A stretch of 64,000 bases of DNA from Candidatus Limnocylindrales bacterium. Lineage in GTDB: Bacteria > Desulfobacterota > Binatia > UBA1149 > CAITLU01. Positions 17,543 to 26,531 of this stretch are shown in pieces; positions within the stretch are counted from its first letter, which is position 1, and every line of letters starts with the position of its first letter. Location: positions 124,001 through 188,000 of the forward strand of contig DATNBU010000039.1 in the NCBI GenBank assembly GCA_035571835.1. The letters run 5' to 3'. A program made the translations under genes and the position numbers. A model generated the notes under the pieces. That model ran no database searches. It was not told the origin of the DNA and worked only from the letters and a program-made list of their open reading frames with translations.

Positions 17543-18743
17543 GGCGAAGCGCTTCGATGGGATCGAGCCTGGCCGCCCGTCTCGCCGGAAAGAACCCGAA
17601 CACGACGCCGATCGTACTCGAGAACAGGAAGGCTACCGCGATGATTCCCGGATTGAGGATGAACGGCACGTCCATCGCGCGGCAGATCGCGACCGTCGCG
17701 ACCATCGCGACACCGACGCCAACGAGCCCACCGAGCGACGCGAGCACGACTGCCTCGACGAGGAACTGCGTCAGCACCTCGCCTTCGAGAGCGCCGATCG
17801 CAAGCCTGGTGCCGATCTCGCGCGTCCTCTCGGTTACCGACACCAGCATGATGTTCATGATGCCGATTCCGCCGACCAGCATGCTGACGGCGGCAACCGC
17901 TCCGAGCAGCATCGTCATGATCTGCGTCGTGCCCGTCAGCGCAGCCGAGATCTCCTTCATGTCGAGGACGGTGAAATCGTCTTCCTCGCCGGCGGAGATG
18001 TGCCGGCGCTCGCGCATGAGCAGAGTGATGTCGCGCTTGGCTTTTTCGGTCGACGCTTCCGACGAGACCGAAACCATGATCGCGTTGATGTCCTGCTTTC
18101 CTGTCAGCCGCCGCTGCACCGTGCGCAGCGGCATCAGCAGCGTATCGTCCTGGTCGGAGCCCATGCTCGACTGGCCCTTCGGCGCGAGCAGTCCGATGAC
18201 GCGGCACGAAATCTTGCCGACGCGGATGGTTTCGCCTACCGGCTCCTGTCCGCCGAAAAGCTCGCGGCGCACGGTCGCTCCGAGCAGGCAGACGGCTTTG
18301 CCGCCGCGCAGCTCGGCGTCGTTGAATGCCCGGCCGCTCGCAAGCGGCCACTGGCGCGCATCGAGAAACGCATCGGTCGTTCCGGTGACCCCGGTCGAAC
18401 GACTCGCGTTGCCGTAGACGATCGTCGCATCCTGCGACGCGGTCGGCACCACTACCCGCAGCGAGCTCACCTGATCGGTCACCGCGTCGACGTCGGCGAT
18501 CTCGAACGGCTTCGATGCTCCCGAGCCGCGGCCGGGACGCCGATGCTGGCCGGGAATCACGTAAAGGATGTTGCTGCCGAGGCTCGCGATGTCCGCGCGG
18601 ATCTTGGCCGTCGCACCGCCGCCGACGGTCACCATCGTGATCACCGCTGCGACGCCGATCACGATTCCGAGAACCGTCAGGAACGAGCGCAGCGCATTGC
18701 GACGGACCTCGCGAAGCGCAAGCACGAGCACGTCGCGCCACAT
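17535..18743 (-). CDS. MacB-type ABC transporter permease
   Basis: A 402-aa permease with the MacB architecture: TM1 at about 18-40 (LRSFLTVLGIVIGVAAVI), a large periplasmic MacB_PCD domain (about 45-260), then an FtsX domain with three TM segments including the GGIGIMNIMLVSVTERTREIG motif and the C-terminal FFPARRAARLDPIEALRHE. The ATPase is a separate gene immediately upstream, unlike E. coli MacB, which fuses both. The start overlaps the ATPase stop by one base (TGATG). Likely substrates are lipoproteins, peptides or macrolide-like molecules; the sequence does not say which. Confidence 0.93.
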   Translation of the reverse strand: MWRDVLVLALREVRRNALRSFLTVLGIVIGVAAVITMVTVGGGATAKIRADIASLGSNILYVIPGQHRRPGRGSGASKPFEIADVDAVTDQVSSLRVVVPTASQDATIVYGNASRSTGVTGTTDAFLDARQWPLASGRAFNDAELRGGKAVCLLGATVRRELFGGQEPVGETIRVGKISCRVIGLLAPKGQSSMGSDQDDTLLMPLRTVQRRLTGKQDINAIMVSVSSEASTEKAKRDITLLMRERRHISAGEEDDFTVLDMKEISAALTGTTQIMTMLLGAVAAVSMLVGGIGIMNIMLVSVTERTREIGTRLAIGALEGEVLTQFLVEAVVLASLGGLVGVGVAMVATVAICRAMDVPFILNPGIIAVAFLFSSTIGVVFGFFPARRAARLDPIEALRHE

Positions 18744-19480
18744 CAGCCGGTCACCTCATCGGACGCGACGTGGCCGTCGACGAAGTGAACCACGCGGCGC
18801 GCGTAGCGGGCCATCTCGCTTTCATGCGTGACCATCACGATCGTGATGCCGTGCTCGCGGTTGAAGCGGCAGAGCAGCTCCATGACCTCGACGCTGCGCG
18901 CGCTGTCCAGATTTCCCGTGGGTTCGTCGGCCAGAAGCAGCGCGGGCCCCGACACCACCGCGCGCGCGATCGCGACGCGCTGCTGCTGTCCGCCGGAGAG
19001 CTCGGTCGGCGTATGGCTTTCCCATCCGGTAAGACCGACGTCGGCCAGCGCGCGGCGCGCAATCGCGGCGCGCTCGGCCGGCGGAGTTCCGCGATACATC
19101 AGCGGCAGCTCCACGTTTTCGAGCGCCGACGTGCGCGGCAGCAGGTTGTAGCCCTGGAAGATGAACCCGAGCCATGAGCGCCGCAGCAAGGACCGCTGCC
19201 GGCGCGTAAGCGTCGTGATCTCGACGTCGCGAAAGCAGTAACTGCCCGCCGTCGGCGTGTCGAGGCATCCGAGGATGTTCATGCACGTCGATTTGCCCGA
19301 GCCGCTCGGTCCCATGACGGCGACGAACTCGCCTTCTGCGATATCGAGGTCGATGCCGCGCAGCGCATGCATCGCGGCCGCCCCGCTTCCGTAGACCTTG
19401 GTCACCCCGCGCAGCCGCACCAGCGAAGCGGGCTGTTGAAACACTGTGCTGCCGGGCGCCGGTCGCTGCGCGGTCGTCAT
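18743..19480 (-). CDS. ABC transporter ATPase (LolD/MacB-NBD type)
   Basis: A 245-aa nucleotide-binding subunit with Walker [10 protein letters not shown], the Q-loop [10 protein letters not shown], signature LSGGQQQR, Walker [13 protein letters not shown] and the H-loop MVTHE, all intact. It is closest in style to the LolD/MacB class. The ATG at 19480 overlaps the adaptor gene's stop by 4 bp; the open frame upstream of it overlaps the adaptor gene and is spurious. It energises the MacB-like permease encoded next. Confidence 0.95.
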   Translation of the reverse strand: MTTAQRPAPGSTVFQQPASLVRLRGVTKVYGSGAAAMHALRGIDLDIAEGEFVAVMGPSGSGKSTCMNILGCLDTPTAGSYCFRDVEITTLTRRQRSLLRRSWLGFIFQGYNLLPRTSALENVELPLMYRGTPPAERAAIARRALADVGLTGWESHTPTELSGGQQQRVAIARAVVSGPALLLADEPTGNLDSARSVEVMELLCRFNREHGITIVMVTHESEMARYARRVVHFVDGHVASDEVTG

Positions 19481-20754
19481 TTCGCGCCCGAGACCGTCGC
19501 ATCGATGACCAGCGGCGTTCCGTCGTGCACTTCGCCTTCGACCACCTGCGTGCGGCGTCCGTCGGTAAGCCCGATCTGGATCGGCGTGGCCACCGGCTTT
19601 CCGTCTTCGAGGCGGTAGACGGTCCGCCGGTTGTCGTGCCGCGCCTGACTGGCCGGCGGCTCGGACCAGCGGCGGCCGAACGGCATCAGTTTCTGCAGCA
19701 GCCCGCGGTCGTCGCGTGCCTCGACCGGCGGAACGAAGCGCAGCGCTTCGTTCGGGACGACAAGCGCCGCGTCGATGGTCGCGATCACGATGTCGGCCGT
19801 CGCGGTCATCCCGGGACGCAGCGCGAGGTCGGCATTGGCGACTTCGAGGACGGCCTTGTACGTGACGACGCCGTTGACGGTTTCCGACGCATAGCGAAGC
19901 TGCGTGATGTGCGCCGGGAACGTCCGGTCCGGATACGCGTCGACCGTAAACGTCGCGGCCTGTCCTTCGCGGACCTGTCCGACGTCGGCTTCGTCGACGT
20001 CGACCTCGAGCTCCATCTGCGCAAGATCCTCGGCGAGCTGGAAGAGCTTCGGCGCCTGCAGCGACGCGGCGATGGTCTGGCCCGGCTCCACGTCGCGCGT
20101 CAGCACGACGCCGTCGATCGGCGAGCGGATTTCGGCCTTGGCGAGATTCGTCATGTCGAAATCGAGCTTGGCGCGCGCCTGGTCGATGGCGGCTTCGGCG
20201 CTGGCAACCTGTGCCCTCGCGCGCGCGAGCGTGGCCTTGGCCGTATCGAAATCCTGCTGCGACGGAACCCGTCCGCCGCTGGCCGTGCGCACGGCGCTCA
20301 TGCGGTTCATCTCGGCCTCGGATTCGACGACCGACGCGCGCCGCTCGTTGAGGGTTGCCTCCGCCGCCGCGAGCTCGGCTTTGGATTGCAGCGATTCGGC
20401 CGTGAGCTTGAGCGTATCCAGGCGCGCGAGCACCTGGCCTTTGGTGACGTGGTCGTTGTAGTCGACCTCGACGGTGTCGACGATGCCGGACAGCTCGCTT
20501 CCGACGTCGACTTCGTTGGTCGGCTGGAGCGTCCCGGTCGCGTTGACGGTTACGATCAGCCGGTCGGTTGTCGCGTTTTCCGTGCGATATTTGACGGTGC
20601 CGTCGCTGCCGCCGGCAAACGGGCGCCACAGGACGACCATGAGAATGACCAGCGCTCCGGCAGCAATCGCCAGCTGGCGCCTGCGCCGCGCGACCGCGAC
20701 CCGTTCGCTTTCCATGAGGGCCGCCACCTCACCCGGCAGGTTCGATTCGGCCAT
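19477..20754 (-). CDS. MacA-type periplasmic adaptor (HlyD/RND membrane fusion family)
   Basis: A 425-aa membrane-fusion protein. One N-terminal TM anchor (LAIAAGALVILMVVLW) is followed by the lipoyl half-motif GTLQPTNEVDVGSELSGIV, a long alpha-hairpin (about 110-215, rich in Ala/Glu/Gln) and the second half-motif KAEIRSPIDGVVLTRDVEPGQTI. Beta-barrel and membrane-proximal domains follow, with LRPGMTATADI. It bridges the MacB-like permease and the TolC-like duct in the same operon. It is the first gene of the four; about 97 bp separate it from the next cluster on the same strand. Confidence 0.94.
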   Translation of the reverse strand: MAESNLPGEVAALMESERVAVARRRRQLAIAAGALVILMVVLWRPFAGGSDGTVKYRTENATTDRLIVTVNATGTLQPTNEVDVGSELSGIVDTVEVDYNDHVTKGQVLARLDTLKLTAESLQSKAELAAAEATLNERRASVVESEAEMNRMSAVRTASGGRVPSQQDFDTAKATLARARAQVASAEAAIDQARAKLDFDMTNLAKAEIRSPIDGVVLTRDVEPGQTIAASLQAPKLFQLAEDLAQMELEVDVDEADVGQVREGQAATFTVDAYPDRTFPAHITQLRYASETVNGVVTYKAVLEVANADLALRPGMTATADIVIATIDAALVVPNEALRFVPPVEARDDRGLLQKLMPFGRRWSEPPASQARHDNRRTVYRLEDGKPVATPIQIGLTDGRRTQVVEGEVHDGTPLVIDATVSGAK

Positions 20755-20851
20755 GCGGCTGATTCAAGCGCAGGCAGCGCGCAACCGAAACTCGGAGTGC
20801 GATCGCACGGCATCGTTCCCGCAACGCCGGCTGCTGCCGTATGGCGCAGGA

Positions 20852-22603
20852 CTATGGCTGGCGGGCCGCATTCTTTTTGGCGCGGCGTTCGACCTTTCTG
20901 TTTGCCCTGCCGTAGTCCGGTGCGTTCGACTCTTTCCTGCTCGCCCGCTCTTCGTAGGCGGCCCTGGCGGACGGCGAAAGCTCCTTCAGCGCACGCTTCA
21001 TGCGCTCCTCATCGATGAGACGGCGCCGCTCGGCGATCTCCGCGAGCGGCCGGTCTTCATGCAGCTCCCAGATACTCACGCCGCGCAGTACGATGCGCTC
21101 TTCGGCGGTAAACGTCGTAAGCAGAAAGAAATCCTTCATGCTTTTGGCTTCCTCGTCCGCAAGGATCAGCCAGGCGCGACCCGGGACCACGGCCAGCCAG
21201 TCTCTCGCGCGCCTGTCCCAGTCGGGACACGCGCGCTCGCAGTACATCGCACGCGGCAGGCGGCCGTGACGGTAAAACTGAAACGCGTACGCCGTGCGCA
21301 GCGAAAGAATCACCCTGTCGTCCGGCGCGACGAGCGGCTCGAGCGCCGCAATCGCCTGGTCGACGTCCTGAAGAACGTCGCGGCGGAAAAATTCCATCCG
21401 GTTGGTGTGATACGGGACGATGCGCGTGCGCACCGAATCGTAACCCGAGTACAGCGCAAACGCGGCCACGACGGCCAGGGCTGCAGGCCGAAATCGCGGA
21501 CCAAGCGGCCGCGCCAACGTCCACAGCCCCTGCCCCGCCCATAGCAGCAGCGGTGGAAGTGCGAACAGCAGATGCCGGCCGTGCGCGATCAGGTAGTGAT
21601 TGGTGAGCGCAGCGACGATGCAGAGTGCAGCGGCAGCGAAGTACATCCACAGAAGGAACGAGCGCTGCGCGCGCGGCCACGTGAGCGCGCCGAGCGCGGC
21701 GATCGGAACGAGCACTTTCCACTGGCTCGAAAAGAAATACATCGTCGACGCGCGGAAGTATTCGGTAACTCCCTTGACGATCCGGCTCCCGAGCGACGGT
21801 CCACCGCCGAGCAGGTAAGGCGTCCAGTACGAAAGCAGGCGCGGGCTGGCGACCTGCGACGAGATCGTCAGGAAATACGCTGCCGCAAACGATGCCGTGA
21901 ACGCCGCGCTGCACAGAAACAGGTCGCGGCGAAGCTCCGGCGTCGCGCGCAGCGCCCATGCAAGCCAGCCCCACGCCAGCAGCGCCGCGATCGGAAAGAT
22001 GCATGCATAGCTGACCCACGGTGCAACGATGACGAGCACCATCAGCGCGATCCTTGCCCCGCGTTTCGGTGCGCTGCCGTCGAAGCCTGCCACCGCGAGC
22101 ATCGGGCAAGCGAGCGCCACGAAAAGATCGATGTCGTAGGACTTGAGCTCGCGGGAGTAATAGATGAGCGGCAAAAGGCCGGCCGCGAACCACGCGGCCA
22201 GCACACCGACCCACGGACGCGCCCCGAATGTCTTTGCCGCGCGTGACAGCAGCGGCACGAATGCAATGCCGACCAGCAGCGGAATGATCCGATAGCTGAC
22301 TTCGGGCGGCGCCGGCACGAGCGCCCGCGTCATGCGGACGAGCCACAGGAAGCCGAACGGCACCGCGCGGCCGTCGGCGATTGCACGGGACGGCTCGTCG
22401 ACAAGCATCGCTACCCACGCTTCGTCGCGCCAGAACGGTTTGGCGTCGAGGAACAGCACGCGTACGACGATCGCGAGCACGATTGCGACGGCCAGCGCAA
22501 TGCGGCGGCCGGTCAGCGACTGTGCGTCGGCTGTTTCGTCAGACGACGTCACTCGGCGGCGTCCCGGCACGACATCATTCTCGCAATTCCCATGCGCGCT
22601 CAC
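20852..22603 (-). CDS. GT-C/ArnT-like membrane glycosyltransferase (GT39 family style)
   Basis: A 583-aa polytopic membrane protein. After TM1 it has FLDAKPFWRDEAWVAML with adjacent acidic residues D60/E61, the hallmark first-loop acidic motif of polyprenyl-phosphate-sugar-dependent GT-C enzymes such as ArnT/PMT. About 10-12 TM segments follow, then a soluble C-terminal tail. It probably transfers a lipid-linked sugar on the periplasmic face; acceptor and sugar are unknown. Its ATG overlaps the stop of the Gfo/Idh gene (ATGA), linking it to the upstream sugar-modification genes. Confidence 0.75.
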   Translation of the reverse strand: MSAHGNCENDVVPGRRRVTSSDETADAQSLTGRRIALAVAIVLAIVVRVLFLDAKPFWRDEAWVAMLVDEPSRAIADGRAVPFGFLWLVRMTRALVPAPPEVSYRIIPLLVGIAFVPLLSRAAKTFGARPWVGVLAAWFAAGLLPLIYYSRELKSYDIDLFVALACPMLAVAGFDGSAPKRGARIALMVLVIVAPWVSYACIFPIAALLAWGWLAWALRATPELRRDLFLCSAAFTASFAAAYFLTISSQVASPRLLSYWTPYLLGGGPSLGSRIVKGVTEYFRASTMYFFSSQWKVLVPIAALGALTWPRAQRSFLLWMYFAAAALCIVAALTNHYLIAHGRHLLFALPPLLLWAGQGLWTLARPLGPRFRPAALAVVAAFALYSGYDSVRTRIVPYHTNRMEFFRRDVLQDVDQAIAALEPLVAPDDRVILSLRTAYAFQFYRHGRLPRAMYCERACPDWDRRARDWLAVVPGRAWLILADEEAKSMKDFFLLTTFTAEERIVLRGVSIWELHEDRPLAEIAERRRLIDEERMKRALKELSPSARAAYEERASRKESNAPDYGRANRKVERRAKKNAARQP

Positions 22604-23613
22604 GGATCCAGGCCGGCCATCGCGCGCAAGTTCGAGAGTACCCTCGTCACGCGCGCCGCATCGTCCGCCGAGCTCTTCGGCGGAGGACCGCCGGCCAGAT
22701 GCCCGAGGAACGCGCGCAGCTCACGCATCAGCGGAGCTTCGGTCCCGATCGCGAGTCTCGTTTCTACGCTGTCACCGCCGGAATTTCGATCCTCACCATC
22801 CGCGATCAGAAGATGATCGGACATCGCGCCGGGAAGCGTCGCGACCAGACCTTCGCACGTAAGCCGTATTTCGCGGCGAGTGACCGGTGACGCGCCGTGG
22901 ACCTCGATCACGGCGAGCGGCCTCGCGCCGAGCGTCGCCGTGAGGCCGACCGCCCTGCCCTCGCGGACCTCGGCGCTGGCAGCGACCGGCTCCGGAATCT
23001 CGCCGAGGATCTCGAGCGCGATCGCAAGATCGTGCGGCGCAAGCGTCCATACTGGATCGACATCGACCTGGTCGGGACTTTGGCCGATGCGGGTCGTCTC
23101 GAGAGATACGATCTCGCCGGCCGCCGAAGTACGGCCGAGGGCGCGCAGCGCTTCGATGCCCTGGTGGTAACGCCACTTGTCCATCACGAAGAGCCGGCCG
23201 CGGCCCTTTTCTGCGAGCATGTCGGCCTCGGCCACGGACAGTACGAACGGCTTCTCGCAGAAGACCGCAGCGCCGCGTTCGAGAGCTTCGCTCGCGAGCC
23301 TGGCGTGCGTGGCAGCCGGGGTCGAGATGATCACTCCGTCGGCCGCGCGGACTTCGTCGAAATGCCGGACGGCCTTGCGAGCGCCGTTCGCGCACGCATT
23401 CTCGCGAGCGGCCTCGTCGACGTCGACAACCGTGACGTCGCAGCCGAGCGCAACCAGATCGCGCAGGATGTGGCGACCCCACCTCCCGCAACCGACGAGT
23501 GCAATCGAAGGTGACGTTACTGGTGATGCCAGGGCCGGATCCTCGGCAGCAGGGCCTCGAGCGTTCCGAGCGCCGCATCGCGCTGCGACAGCTCGGGCGA
23601 CTCGACCGGCCAC
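22600..23613 (-). CDS. Gfo/Idh/MocA-family oxidoreductase
   Basis: An NAD(P)-dependent sugar-type oxidoreductase. SIALVGCGRWGRHILRDL is the Rossmann motif, and ISTPAATHARLASEALERGAAVFCEKPF carries the family EKP signature. A WTLAPHDLAIALEI segment supplies the usual catalytic His region. The start is uncertain. The longest frame opens with GTG at 23613 and overlaps the epimerase gene by 97 bp, and its first 30 or so residues look non-native. The Rossmann motif begins almost at the epimerase stop, with no ATG/GTG/TTG between, so a non-canonical (CTG or ATT) start is possible. It probably makes or oxidises an unusual nucleotide sugar. Confidence 0.85.
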   Translation of the reverse strand: MAGRVARAVAARCGARNARGPAAEDPALASPVTSPSIALVGCGRWGRHILRDLVALGCDVTVVDVDEAARENACANGARKAVRHFDEVRAADGVIISTPAATHARLASEALERGAAVFCEKPFVLSVAEADMLAEKGRGRLFVMDKWRYHQGIEALRALGRTSAAGEIVSLETTRIGQSPDQVDVDPVWTLAPHDLAIALEILGEIPEPVAASAEVREGRAVGLTATLGARPLAVIEVHGASPVTRREIRLTCEGLVATLPGAMSDHLLIADGEDRNSGGDSVETRLAIGTEAPLMRELRAFLGHLAGGPPPKSSADDAARVTRVLSNLRAMAGLDP

Positions 23614-24092
23614 GCGAGGTCGAGGCCCGGATCAGTCCAGTGAAAGCCGAGCTCGTCATCGATGTCGTAGTAATGCGACGTACCGAGCACGTATGTCGTC
23701 GGCTCGCACGCGTAGAACCCGTGCGCGACTCCGTGAGGAATCACCAGCGACGAAAGATTCTCACCGCTGAGCTCGAAGGCAGAGGGCATGCGCTCGGTCG
23801 GCGACCCGGAACGCAGGTCGCACAGCGCGACGAACAGGCGACCCTGGACCACGCAGAGGTAATCGTCGTGGCGAATGTGCACGTGCATGCCGCGCAGGAT
23901 TCCGGCGCGCGAGATGCAGGTGCTCCACTGAACCGGTGCGATGCCGGTCGGCCACGTCGCGCGAAAGATCTCGGCGACCATGCCGCGCTCGTCGGCATGG
24001 GCAGCGAGCCGCGTCAGCGTCGTATCCGCGGGTAGGCGTGGCGCTGCGCCGCCAGGTCGGTCGTCGGATAAGTTTACGGCCTCCTTCAGCAT
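23517..24092 (-). CDS. dTDP-4-dehydrorhamnose 3,5-epimerase-like cupin protein
   Basis: A 191-aa RmlC-like cupin. Characteristic segments: HADERGMVAEIFRATW, QWSTCISRAGILRGMHVH (equivalent of the RGLHxQ motif), DDYLCVVQGRLFVALCDLR, LVIPHGVAHGFYA (PxGxAHGF) and the C-terminal DPGLDLAWPV. The catalytic His of the RGMHVH motif is retained. The ATG at 24092 is preceded by GGAGG with 6-nt spacing and overlaps the GT2 gene by 7 bp. It acts on a nucleotide sugar, most likely a dTDP-4-keto-6-deoxyhexose or a relative; no rmlA/B/D are in the window. Confidence 0.88.
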   Translation of the reverse strand: MLKEAVNLSDDRPGGAAPRLPADTTLTRLAAHADERGMVAEIFRATWPTGIAPVQWSTCISRAGILRGMHVHIRHDDYLCVVQGRLFVALCDLRSGSPTERMPSAFELSGENLSSLVIPHGVAHGFYACEPTTYVLGTSHYYDIDDELGFHWTDPGLDLAWPVESPELSQRDAALGTLEALLPRIRPWHHQ

Positions 24093-24949
24093 GGCTTCCT
24101 CCAGCGCTCGATCTGGAACCTTACAAACTTCGGGCCCGATACGCGTGTGAACCGCAGCATGTCGAGCCACTGCCGCCGCCGCGCGGCAAGCGAGCGCCGG
24201 CCCGGCGCCGCTTGGCTGCGTACGAAGCTGCACCATGCCGGGTCGCCCAGCAATTCAAAAAATCGTGCCTGCGGCGGTTCGGCGAGGCCTTTGTAGAGGT
24301 GATCCCAGTCCTGGGCGTAAAAGCGCAGAATCGTGGGATGGTTGCGGTACTCGCCGGCAAGACGCGCCGTGCGACAGCGCTCATAAAGCTCGCGATCGCC
24401 GAAACGCATCAGGGCCTCGTTCCAGTAGCCGATCGTGTCGAGCACCGCGCGGCGAAGGACGACATTGGTCGCACCGACAAACCAGTTGTGCAGGAAGCCG
24501 CTCACCAGCGGCAGTCGCCAGTCGAACGCGAAGAAATGCGGGTCGAGCTCGCCGCTGCTTCGCACGTGCACGGAGCGCGTGACGATGTAGTCGAGCCTGC
24601 CGCCGTCGAGCGCCGTCATCGCGTGCTCGAGATGGTCCGGAAACCACAGGTCGTCGTCGCTCGCGTGGGTTACGTAATCGCTGCGGAGCGACCGCAGCAC
24701 GAGGTTGCGGTTTGCGTAACCGTAGCCGGGCGCTTTGGGGAACGGGTGGAAGATGACGCGCGGGTCGTCGAACGAGCGGACGACTTCTGCCGTCGCTTCG
24801 TCGCAGCCGTCGCCGACGACGTGGAGCTCGAGGTGCGGCCAGGTCTGGCGGAGCACGGAGCGGATGGAATAGGCGATGGTATGCGGGCGGGCGTGGGTCG
24901 GGAGGATGACCGCTACGGTTGGGTTGTGTGTCGTCGGGACGTCGCTCAA
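24086..24949 (-). CDS. Family 2 glycosyltransferase
   Basis: A 287-aa GT-A-fold glycosyltransferase. TVAVILPTHARPHTIAYSIRSVLRQTW is the GT2 opening motif, and THASDDDLWFPDHLE around residues 95-108 supplies the metal-binding DXD. There are no TM segments, so it is cytosolic or membrane-associated. It is the first gene of a four-gene minus-strand cluster (GT2, epimerase, oxidoreductase, GT-C) that together suggests synthesis and attachment of a modified deoxysugar. Donor and acceptor are unknown. Confidence 0.9.
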   Translation of the reverse strand: MSDVPTTHNPTVAVILPTHARPHTIAYSIRSVLRQTWPHLELHVVGDGCDEATAEVVRSFDDPRVIFHPFPKAPGYGYANRNLVLRSLRSDYVTHASDDDLWFPDHLEHAMTALDGGRLDYIVTRSVHVRSSGELDPHFFAFDWRLPLVSGFLHNWFVGATNVVLRRAVLDTIGYWNEALMRFGDRELYERCRTARLAGEYRNHPTILRFYAQDWDHLYKGLAEPPQARFFELLGDPAWCSFVRSQAAPGRRSLAARRRQWLDMLRFTRVSGPKFVRFQIERWRKPC

Positions 24950-25395
24950 TCCAGAATTCCTCTTCCAAAGCGCGACGTCTTCGACTCAGCGGACGCGCTT
25001 TCAGCGTTCGGTCTCTGTCGCATATTTTGGGTCATGGCAACGGGCAAGGGGCGCAGCAGCGACTGACCCTATGCAACGTTCCAACTGCAAGGCCGGACTC
25101 GCGTGCTCAGAGAGAAATCTGCGAGTCCCCATTCTAAGCGCCCATTTGGCCGCACGCCGCTGCGCGCGGTTTTGCCCCACGCCTTTCCCCGTCTCATCCA
25201 CACCGGCTATCGCGTCCGCCCAGTGAACGGGACTCACGACGTCGTCGACCGCCGGAAATCAATCCCCGTCGAAGATAAGACCTCTTCGGCTCGAACGGAA
25301 CGACTCCGTCTACGCCTGTGACGGCACTCACCCGAGCCCTTTTTGTCAGCCTGCGTAACTCTCTAGGCTGTCTTGCAGCAGTTATGCGGGCCGGT
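24950..25395. other. Non-coding interval before the IS remnant
   Basis: About 445 bp with no gene I can support. Short open frames exist on minus (for example 25001-25237), but they have no recognisable motif, no good ribosome-binding site and Arg-rich shadow-like composition. It probably contains the promoter of the GT2 cluster and may include decayed coding sequence. Confidence 0.5.
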
Positions 25396-25465
25396 TGACG
25401 TTCCCCCATCAGAAGCGACCGCTTGAAGAGCCAGTCCTCCGGGCTAAGCAGAGTCAGGAGAGGAC

Positions 25466-25732
25466 ATGCGAAAGAGCAGGTTCAGCGACGAACAGATCCT
25501 CCAGGCGATCAAGCGGGTCGATGCCGGCATGAGCGCGGCAGACGTCGGGCGGGAGCTCGGCGTCAATCAGTACACGATCTACCGCTGGAAGAAGAAGTAC
25601 GGCGGTCTCGATGTAAGCGACGCGCAGACGCTCAGGCAGCTCCAGGACGAGAACGGGCGGCTCAAGCGGATGGTCGCCGACCAGGCGCTCGACATCGACG
25701 CCCTCAAGGTTGCCCTCGGAAAAAATGTGTAA
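25466..25732 (+). CDS. IS3-family transposase OrfA (helix-turn-helix)
   Basis: An 88-aa OrfA. MRKSRFSDEQILQAIKRVDAG and a helix-turn-helix (SAADVGRELGVNQYTIYRWKKKYGG) are followed by a leucine-zipper-like coil (LRQLQDENGRLKRMVADQAL). It binds the terminal repeats and is normally fused to OrfB by frameshifting. The start is clear: AGGAGAGGAC immediately precedes ATG. The orfA reading frame is intact, but the element's partner is broken. Confidence 0.93.
   Translation: MRKSRFSDEQILQAIKRVDAGMSAADVGRELGVNQYTIYRWKKKYGGLDVSDAQTLRQLQDENGRLKRMVADQALDIDALKVALGKNV
25718..25726 (+). other. Programmed -1 frameshift site between orfA and orfB
   Basis: A run of six A (25720-25725) lies near the end of orfA, read GGA AAA AAT GTG TAA. 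Slipping back one base gives AAA AAA TGT GTA AGG, which enters the orfB frame (KKCVRPAARREAAAKI). This is the standard IS3-family way to make the OrfAB fusion. Confidence 0.75.
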
Positions 25733-26446
25733 GGCCGGCAGCGCGCCGAGAGGCGGCCGCGAAGATCGTCGCGGCCGGTTTCTCACAGAGGCGAGCTTGC
25801 CGGCTGGTCGGGCTGTGGCGCTCGACGTACCGACACGAAGCGAAGGGACTGGGCGACGAGGGGTTGCGTGCGCGCATGCGTGAGCTGGCGGCACAGAAGA
25901 CCCGGTACGGATTTCCGCGGCTGCTCGACCGGCTGCAACCACAAGCGTGTTTACCGCGTGTATCGCGAGGAAAACCTGCAGGTACGCAAGAGGAAGCGGA
26001 AGCGGCTGGCCCGCGCGCGGTGCAACCCGAGGCGGATCGCAACTAGGCCGAACGAGAGGTGGAGCATGGATTTCCTGAGTGACGTCGCCGGCGGGCGGCG
26101 GTTTCGGACTCTAAACGTGCTCGACGAGTGCACGAGAGAGGCGCTGGCCATGGAGGTCGACACGTCGCTGCCGGGTCAGCGTGTCGTGCGCGTACTCGAG
26201 CGGATCGTCGCCGAGCGTGGCAAGCCGGCCGAGATCGTCATGGACAACGGCCCGGAGTTTACGAGTCTGGCCATGGACCGCTGGGCGCACGAGAACGGCG
26301 TCGAGCTCCACTTCATTCAGCCCGGCAAGCCGACGCAGAATTGCTACATCGAGAGTTTCAACGGCAAATTTCGAGACGAGTGCCTGAACGAGAATTGGTT
26401 TGTAAACGTCGCCGACGCGCGACGTCGAATCGAGAACTACCGAAGG
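25720..26446 (+). pseudogene. IS3-family transposase OrfB (DDE integrase), frameshifted and truncated
   Basis: The first part, in the -1 frame relative to orfA, encodes GFSQRRACRLVGLWRSTYRHEAKG through TRYGFPRLLDRL. The continuation NHKRVYRVYREENLQVRKRKRKR is in another frame, so a frameshift, probably with loss of a few codons, lies around 25935-25945. The second part keeps the rve catalytic residues: Asp in WSMDFLSD, Asp in VMDNGPEF and Glu in YIESFNGKFRDECLN. After the ENYRR segment the sequence becomes unrelated, so the C-terminus is lost. An intact transposase is not expected. Confidence 0.85.
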
Positions 26447-26531
26447 GGTGTACCAGGAGTTACTGTTCCTTCGCGCTCCACGATGCGCAGCACCGTTCGC
26501 ATGGCCTCTCGTTCGGTTTTCGGTCCAACCC

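Larger units (their letters stand above)
25396..26446 (+). mobile_element. Degenerate IS3-family insertion sequence, 3'-truncated
   Basis: A probable left end begins TGACGTTCCCCC at 25396. orfA follows, then a -1 slippery site and orfB with the DDE triad. The element is damaged twice: an internal frameshift with probable small deletion near 25935-25945, and loss of the 3' end after the ENYRR segment near 26446, where the usual YN-RPHSSLG ending is missing. No right inverted repeat or target duplication is visible. It marks the left boundary of an AT-richer accessory stretch. Confidence 0.8.

Noticed and set aside
25001-25409. Short minus-strand frames upstream of the IS relic
   Set aside because: Arg-rich, no recognisable motif, no ribosome-binding site and mutual overlap; not supported as genes.
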